From positions 1 to 36,872 of the forward strand of contig JAJDAP010000113.1 of assembly GCA_029261795.1 (NCBI GenBank): a stretch of 36,872 nt of DNA, in the 5' to 3' direction. The DNA comes from Deltaproteobacteria bacterium (lineage in GTDB: Bacteria > Myxococcota_A > UBA9160 > UBA6930). The notes below the pieces were generated by a model that did not search any database, was not told where the DNA came from, and saw only the letters and a list, made by a program, of their open reading frames with translations. This document shows, piece by piece, positions 31,244-36,872 of the stretch. Both the position numbers and the translations under genes were made by a program. Position 1 is the first letter of the stretch, and each line of letters opens with the position of its first letter.

Positions 31244-34200
31244 TCAGTTACCAGTCATCAGCTGGGCGATTCTGCCCAGGATGAAACCAATCTTCGTCAG
31301 GGTACTTGCGTTCTTTAGGTCTGGATCATCGGGGTCGATTGGAGGCGGAGTTGGCCCCGGAGGCTGGGAAACCGTCGGATGGAAGTCACTCGGGTCCGGT
31401 GCTCCCGGACCAGGTGGGGGTGGTGGTGGACCGTCGTCTGCGTCGTCCCCTCCGTCCGAACCTCCAGGCGGGCATTGTAGGGCCTGCTGCGCAGCAGCGG
31501 CTACGGCAGCAGCAGGTGGAACCGCCGCAAGGCCTAGCGCGGCGCAAGCGGACGCGGACCCAGCGTTACAACCTGCAGTCAGAGTATCAACTGTCCCACC
31601 GTTGTCCGATCGGTTGACCGGATCGGACCTAGAGTACGACCGAACGTTGGTAGATCGCCCACGGAAACGGATCGGGTCAACCACGGTCCAACGTCCGACC
31701 GACGGCTCGTAGTCCCGGAGTCCGAAACGCACGAGCCGGCTGTCCGAATCGTAGATCCCACCGGCGAACCCGAACGATTGAAACCCGACGCTCGTGTCCT
31801 GCGTCACCTGCCCGAATTCGTCGTAGTCAAGCCGCTGCGCCACGGCCCCCGAGGCCTGATCGATCACGAGCCGCGGCGACCCCAGGTGATCCGACATGAT
31901 CCGGTACGTCACGCTGCCCTTCTCGATGTAGTCCGGCACGTTCAGCCTCGTCCCGTATACGAACCGCGCCACCACGTTGCCGGCCCCATCGAGTTCGGCC
32001 ACTGGGTTCAACTGGTCCTGGTAGAGCCAACCCTGCTTGAGGATGCCGTCCACCCTCTTGCCGACGCGGCGGTTCTGCCCGTCGATCACATAGGTGATTG
32101 ATCGGCCGTCTGGGAGATCGACCTGAGTGAGGTTGCCTAACACGTCGTAGGTATAGAGCGTGGTCCGCTGACCAGCCGGAAGGCTCGAATCGACCACCTG
32201 AGTGAGATCGCCCGCGGCGTTGTGGGTGTAGGCCTTGGCCCCGTAGGTCTCAAGGCGGTCCTGGGCGTCATAGGTGCCACTCGTCACCACCGCACCCTCG
32301 GTCACCGAGAGGCGGTTGCCGTTGGAATCGTAGACGTAGACCCGCGTCGTCGTGACAGCGCCGACTGTCTCGTCGACTTGTCCCAGGCGGCCCGTCAGAG
32401 GTTCGTAGTGGTAGTCATAGACTGTGGTCGTGCCCTGGATCGTCTCCGTCTTCTGGGTGATGCGGCCGAGGTTGTCGCGGAGGTAGGTGTTCGCGTAGAC
32501 GGAGCTGGCCGAGACCTGGGCATCGTCCGTTTCGAGTTCGCCGAAGGTATTGAAGGTCTGGGCGGTGTCGACGACGCCTAGCAATGTGTCCGTGAGCAGG
32601 CCATTCGCGGGATCTCGGGTCAATGTCATCGTGCCGGCATTTGTGAGTAGGCCATCGTCATCGTAGCCGAACAACACGGTGCTGCCGTCCACGGTCTGGG
32701 AGTCGATCCGGAAGTCGTCGTCGTAGGTCTGGCTCACGGCGCCGGCGATGGTGCCGCTCCAGGTGGTGGCGGTGACGAGGCTGCCGTCGTACCCGAAGGT
32801 GAGGCCCTCGCCTCCCGGTGCCAAGATCGAGGCCAGGCTTCCCGTCACCCCATCGTAGGCCTGAGTGATCGTGCCTCGCGGAGTCGTGACGCTGGAAAGG
32901 CGATTGGCTGCGTCATAGGCGAGGTCCACCGTCTTGCCGTCCGGTCGCGACACGAGGTCGAGGTTCTTGTCGAGGTCGTAGGTGAAGATCGTGCTCGGCG
33001 CCGGCACCGTCGGCAACACCGGCGGCGCGTACTCCTCCTCCTGATCGAGTCCGGTGTAGCGGAAGACGTGGGCAGGCTGTCCCGGCGGCGTCAGCGTCGA
33101 GAGGTTGCCGCGAACGTCATAGGTGAAATTGATCTCGCGGAAATCCGGGAGGATCTGTTTCGTGACTCGGCCCGCATCATCGTACTCGAAGCTGACGGCG
33201 CGCATCAGCGGGTCGGTGACGCTTTCGAGGTTACCGTTGGCATCGTAGGCGAAGGTCACGAGGCGCTCGGCGATGCCGATTCCCTGGGTCAGCGAATCGA
33301 GCCGCCCGTCGGTGTCGTAGCCCAGTGATATGGGCTCGAGACCATTGATCTGGGTTGCGATCAGGCGCCCGCGGTCATCCAGATCGTCGAAGAGCATCCG
33401 GCCCTCTTCTGTGATCGTCGTGATGGTTGCCGCTTCCGGTGTTAGGGCGTCCGTGTCGACGAGATACTCGACGATCGTTGAAGTTGGTCGGTTGTTGATC
33501 GTGATCGTGTCGGTCTGTCGGGTGAGCAATCCGGTCACCGCATCGGTTTCGATCTCGCGCGTCTGCTCTCGCTTGAAGCGGACCAACCCGGGTGTCGTGA
33601 TCTCCAGGAGTTCCGGAATGGGCGCCGCCATGCTCAGGCGGGGGTCTGGACCGGTCGCTCTCGTGACGGACATCCCGTTCGGCGAGTTCACGGTGATCGC
33701 ACCATCCGGCGCCTCCACGAACGTGCTGATCAGTCCGTCCTCGCGCACCCGTTCGTTCGCAAGATCTCCGTTGACTTCCCGCCGGAGCACCGTCGACTTC
33801 GAGACACCGGTGGCCGTACTCGTGGTGACAGTCAACTCGTTCGCCGTCTCGGTCCGCGTGATCGCGAAGAATCCACCCACAGGATCCTCATCCAGGATCA
33901 GACGTCCCGCTGTGTCGTAGGTCAGCATCGTGGTGGCGTTCCCGCCGGGCTTGGCGAAGAACGCGATCATCCCGTCCGCACTGCTGGTGATGGTGTGCGT
34001 TTCGTTGAGGGGGTTCGAGATCGTTGCGAGGTAACCGTTCGCGTCCAGGGTCAGGTTGGTAGCCGGGCCGAACGGTGGCTGGATGCGGGTCACGTTGCCG
34101 TTGAAATCTCGGAAAATCGTCGTCTCGTTGAAATCGGCGTCGATGATCTTGTCGAGTGTCCCATCTGGCGTGTACTCGAACTTCAACAGCCGCGTCTTCG

Positions 34201-36872
34201 TCAGGGCGTCCTGGGTCTCCAGATGCACACCAGAACTGTGGAAGATGTAGAGTTCGCGGCCGTCCCTCGAGGCGACCAGGTGGTTCCCGATGCTGAAGCC
34301 CGGCAGCGGCGGCTCGACACTCCAGATGACCTGGCGGAAGGGCGTAGTCCTGTCTTGCACGAGAAGCGTCCCGTCGGGGAGTACGCCTACCGCTAGCGGC
34401 AGGCCATCCACACGCCGTGCGATCTTGCCCCGTGCGGTGTTGGCACCTGCGATCGCCCCCGAGAGTCCAGATCCGAAGACGGTGTCGATCACTCCATCCG
34501 GACGGACGCGTCGAACGCGGAACCCCGCCTGACCGCTGTTGCCTGTCGCGATGTAGACGCTCCCGTCGCTTCCGATGGCCAAACCCTGAGGAGTGGCGAT
34601 GTTGGCAAGGGCCGGGTGTCCTCCGTCCCCGATTCCGCTTGGATCGGGCAAATTGGCCTGTGCGGAGCCGGTCCCGGCGAAGAGTTCCAGGTAGCCCGTG
34701 TCGTTGACGCGGTACACGCGATTCGCGGAATTTCCGATGAAGACCTCGCCGTCGTCGTTCACTTCGAGAGAGACGAGCGTACCCAGGCCCGCATCGGGTG
34801 CGGGACCAGGGATTCCGCTCGAGTCGTTGAAGATTCCGTTGCCAGCGAATGCAACCACGACGCCATCGGGACGCACACGTCGCACGCGTCGGTTCCCCTG
34901 GTCCGCGATGTAGAGCGAGCCATCGGGTCCGAAGTCGAGTGCCGATGGGTTCCGGAGGAACGCCTGGGTGGCGAGCCCGTCGTCTCCAGAGTTGCCGAAG
35001 GTACCTTCCGTGCCCGCGAACACCGAGACGACGCCGGAGAGGTCCATCCGATAGATGACATGTTGTCCGGAGGCGCTCGTATAAATGGCGCCATCGGGAC
35101 CGACTGCAATGTCTCCGGCGAGCGCACTGCTCGGCAGGGTCCCGATCTGCACGATCGTGTCCGCCTCGGGGTCGACCTGCAGAACTTTCGGGAACGCACC
35201 CACGTTCTCGACGAGAAAGAAGGTTCCGTCGGGTGCCGTGGCTACTTCGCTGGCCATGAACTGGAAGCTGCGGGTTGACGCAACGCTGCCGCCCGGACTC
35301 GCTTGCACGCCGAGAGGCGCTCCTGCGCGGTTCATGACAATGGCCGGGAGTTCACCGCCCGTCCGACGTTCCCCGTCGCCGCGGTAGAGGACCTCGGACA
35401 GCGGGTCGTAGACGTGGTGCGGCGAGAGCGTCCACCCGCCCATCCCGACACCTCTGGCGTCGAACGGGCCGACGCGAAACTTCATCCGCTGGAACTTGAA
35501 GACGGGTGTGCGCCGACCGTCCGTGAACCCCTGATATTGATAAGCGATGCGAATCCGGACGGGCTGTCGACCCTGGAGGGCTTGACCGTAGGCATCGAGA
35601 CCATCCCAGACGAAGGTGTGGGAGAGGTTGGAGAGCGGAGGGAAATCGAATGCGAACTTCCGGCCGGCAACCTCGATCTCAAGGTTTACGGCCTGGAGGG
35701 GCGCGGGCGGGCTCGCGTCCGTCAGCGGAATGCGGATCGTGTTGGCGGCTTGATAACCCGGTACACGATCGCTCTCGTAATGAAGGTTGTAGGGCGAACC
35801 CGTGAGGTCGACCTGTTCGGCCCAGACCTGACGGCCAGTCCGAATCAGCGACCCGCCACCCGTGTCGTTCCCGCCTTGCTTGCAGGTGTCGCAGCCATGA
35901 GGGTCCGGAGGCCCCTGCCCAGGGGCGGTCGCGCCGAACGGGAAGGCGATCGAATGGCCACACATCGCTGAGAAGCGCGTCGTTGGGTAGCGGCGCAGCG
36001 TCGCGCCGGGAGCATAGAGGGTCGCTAGTTCGGTCTGCTCATCCAGGGTGATCCCGTGTGCGGCAAGCGTTGCCGAGTCGTCCGCGAAGCCGTCCCCGTC
36101 CGTATCGAGGTCCGCAACACCCCCAGTCTCCGAGAGGATTTCGAGCACGACGCCCGTCGCGTTGTCGAGCCAGATTCCCTGCTCGGGATCGAACGAAACA
36201 CTTGGCGCTTTGTCCCCGACCGAGAACGCGGACGTCGTCTCGACGTAGAACGAGATCGATTGATCGAATTCGACGTGCTCGGAACCAAGCGCAATCGCAT
36301 CGTCGAGCACCACGTCCCAGACGTTGGTCGGGTCGCCGCCGATCGGCATTTCGGCCGGGAGTGCATTGACGGCGAGCGGGCCCACCGTCAGCTCGGTCAC
36401 GCGAACCGCGAAATCCGTTCCCAGGGAGGTCGTCCCGCCTCCCGGAAGAACCGCCGTCGCGATCGTATCTTTGGGGATCAGGAGCGTCGCCTGGCGAGTG
36501 TGGAGGGCGTCCGATTCGATGGCGCCCTGCACGACCGTGAATGCGGCTGCGCCGGAAGTGTCGACGGCGGTCACAAGTGGGCTGCGCGGCAGCAACACCA
36601 CATCATCGAGGACATCGAAGTCTCGCCATTCCGGCCGACTCGTGCGGAAGACAGTGATCAATCCGTCTCGCGCGTACTCGAGCGACAGCGCGCCACCCGC
36701 GTTCACGGCGAGGTCGTACTGGCCATCCGCTCGTGAGAGCGTCTGCCCGAACTCGGGATGATCGACGACGGTGACCGTCACGCTCTCGAGCGGGAAACCA
36801 CTCCCATCGAGGACCCGGCCTCGGATCACGCCCGCGCGCGGCGCCAGGATCGTTCCCGGCAGCACACCCGTC
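31244..36872 (-). CDS. Large Rhs/YD-repeat protein with teneurin-like domain order (5' partial)
   Basis: The frame is open to the right edge (residues T-G precede the GTG at 36865), so the N-terminus and any signal are missing; 1,873 residues are visible from that codon. In order: a TTR/carboxypeptidase-regulatory-like domain (GVIRGRVLDGSGFPLESVTV, about 12-70); a region with DTDGDGFADDS (about 255) and a Cys-rich GCDTCKQGG (about 325); a plug-like beta domain ending HHVYDPLSEVLYRGDG; an NHL propeller (about 540-860, with DGSLYIADQGNRRVRRVRPD and similar blades); a long YD-repeat shell (about 890-1700); and the Rhs core end (YRIMSDHLGSPRLVID, GLRDYEPSVGRWTVVDPIRF). A final 115 residues are Pro/Asp-rich (DDGPPPPPPGPGAPDP) and close with a short hydrophobic helix. 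It probably encapsulates or displays its C-terminus at the cell surface. Confidence 0.93.
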   Translation of the reverse strand, partial: TGVLPGTILAPRAGVIRGRVLDGSGFPLESVTVTVVDHPEFGQTLSRADGQYDLAVNAGGALSLEYARDGLITVFRTSRPEWRDFDVLDDVVLLPRSPLVTAVDTSGAAAFTVVQGAIESDALHTRQATLLIPKDTIATAVLPGGGTTSLGTDFAVRVTELTVGPLAVNALPAEMPIGGDPTNVWDVVLDDAIALGSEHVEFDQSISFYVETTSAFSVGDKAPSVSFDPEQGIWLDNATGVVLEILSETGGVADLDTDGDGFADDSATLAAHGITLDEQTELATLYAPGATLRRYPTTRFSAMCGHSIAFPFGATAPGQGPPDPHGCDTCKQGGNDTGGGSLIRTGRQVWAEQVDLTGSPYNLHYESDRVPGYQAANTIRIPLTDASPPAPLQAVNLEIEVAGRKFAFDFPPLSNLSHTFVWDGLDAYGQALQGRQPVRIRIAYQYQGFTDGRRTPVFKFQRMKFRVGPFDARGVGMGGWTLSPHHVYDPLSEVLYRGDGERRTGGELPAIVMNRAGAPLGVQASPGGSVASTRSFQFMASEVATAPDGTFFLVENVGAFPKVLQVDPEADTIVQIGTLPSSALAGDIAVGPDGAIYTSASGQHVIYRMDLSGVVSVFAGTEGTFGNSGDDGLATQAFLRNPSALDFGPDGSLYIADQGNRRVRRVRPDGVVVAFAGNGIFNDSSGIPGPAPDAGLGTLVSLEVNDDGEVFIGNSANRVYRVNDTGYLELFAGTGSAQANLPDPSGIGDGGHPALANIATPQGLAIGSDGSVYIATGNSGQAGFRVRRVRPDGVIDTVFGSGLSGAIAGANTARGKIARRVDGLPLAVGVLPDGTLLVQDRTTPFRQVIWSVEPPLPGFSIGNHLVASRDGRELYIFHSSGVHLETQDALTKTRLLKFEYTPDGTLDKIIDADFNETTIFRDFNGNVTRIQPPFGPATNLTLDANGYLATISNPLNETHTITSSADGMIAFFAKPGGNATTMLTYDTAGRLILDEDPVGGFFAITRTETANELTVTTSTATGVSKSTVLRREVNGDLANERVREDGLISTFVEAPDGAITVNSPNGMSVTRATGPDPRLSMAAPIPELLEITTPGLVRFKREQTREIETDAVTGLLTRQTDTITINNRPTSTIVEYLVDTDALTPEAATITTITEEGRMLFDDLDDRGRLIATQINGLEPISLGYDTDGRLDSLTQGIGIAERLVTFAYDANGNLESVTDPLMRAVSFEYDDAGRVTKQILPDFREINFTYDVRGNLSTLTPPGQPAHVFRYTGLDQEEEYAPPVLPTVPAPSTIFTYDLDKNLDLVSRPDGKTVDLAYDAANRLSSVTTPRGTITQAYDGVTGSLASILAPGGEGLTFGYDGSLVTATTWSGTIAGAVSQTYDDDFRIDSQTVDGSTVLFGYDDDGLLTNAGTMTLTRDPANGLLTDTLLGVVDTAQTFNTFGELETDDAQVSASSVYANTYLRDNLGRITQKTETIQGTTTVYDYHYEPLTGRLGQVDETVGAVTTTRVYVYDSNGNRLSVTEGAVVTSGTYDAQDRLETYGAKAYTHNAAGDLTQVVDSSLPAGQRTTLYTYDVLGNLTQVDLPDGRSITYVIDGQNRRVGKRVDGILKQGWLYQDQLNPVAELDGAGNVVARFVYGTRLNVPDYIEKGSVTYRIMSDHLGSPRLVIDQASGAVAQRLDYDEFGQVTQDTSVGFQSFGFAGGIYDSDSRLVRFGLRDYEPSVGRWTVVDPIRFRGRSTNVRSYSRSDPVNRSDNGGTVDTLTAGCNAGSASACAALGLAAVPPAAAVAAAAQQALQCPPGGSDGGDDADDGPPPPPPGPGAPDPSDFHPTVSQPPGPTPPPIDPDDPDLKNASTLTKIGFILGRIAQLMTGN

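Noticed and set aside
36863..36865. GTG as start of the large Rhs protein
   Set aside because: The frame is open to the window edge and the residues before it fit, so the gene is cut by the edge and the true start is outside.
1..36872. tRNA, rRNA, integrase or transposase genes
   Set aside because: I looked for these as signs of an island around the Rhs region and recognised none; the accessory nature of that region rests on repeats and cassette structure only.

Overview
The window is GC-rich, densely coded bacterial DNA from which I see no tRNA, rRNA or CRISPR array. The gene mix points to a Gram-negative soil or aquatic bacterium, perhaps a former-Deltaproteobacteria lineage such as Myxococcota or Binatota: acyl-CoA ligases, a CaiB/BaiF CoA-transferase, a cytochrome P450, SnoaL-like and VOC enzymes, a MiaE tRNA hydroxylase, a secreted protein with thrombospondin type-3 and dockerin-like calcium loops, and a very large Rhs/YD-repeat protein. 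The taxonomic guess is inference from family content only.

Layout. 1-2402: end of a membrane-anchored family 2 glycosyltransferase followed by a polytopic membrane protein. 2545-3603: secreted calcium-loop protein. 6722-3718 (minus): NAD-dependent epimerase overlapping a GMC oxidoreductase. 6881-8395: malonyl-CoA-synthetase-like ligase, tail to tail with a minus-strand SDR/nitroreductase pair (9837-8397). 9939-15560 (plus): VOC and SnoaL-like pair, small membrane protein, MFS transporter, cytochrome P450, haloalkane dehalogenase and gamma-carbonic-anhydrase-like protein. 16805-15567 (minus): VanZ-like protein. A 46-aa membrane peptide with a CRP/FNR-like site upstream lies at 17017-16877, then YqeY, DUF423, CaiB/BaiF and an amidohydrolase-like protein on the minus strand. 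At 20047/20085 a divergent pair shares a palindromic -10-like box. 25337-20575 (minus): a tightly overlapped operon of a DsbA-like isomerase, acyl-CoA ligase, alpha/beta hydrolase and an unusual SRPBCC-Rieske fusion, followed by a VOC protein. 25398-26815 (plus): miaE overlapped by another alpha/beta hydrolase.

From about 26,900 to the right edge the window is accessory DNA on the minus strand. It holds a 1,870-plus-residue Rhs protein with a teneurin-like order of domains (TTR-like, plug-like, NHL propeller, YD shell, Rhs core end). Behind it lies a train of displaced Rhs C-terminal cassettes. Each cassette repeats part of the Rhs core, then changes to an unrelated C-terminus, and is followed within a base or two by a small gene of the kind that serves as immunity: TPR-like, DUF4288-like, or a polytopic membrane protein. 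A frameshifted Rhs scrap and two copies of a short junction repeat complete the array. I read this as a polymorphic-toxin locus with orphan toxin/immunity modules. It is the most interesting part of the window.

The enzyme clusters to the left look catabolic (activation to CoA esters, hydroxylation, dehalogenation, isomerisation), but no complete pathway can be read from the sequence and substrates are unknown.
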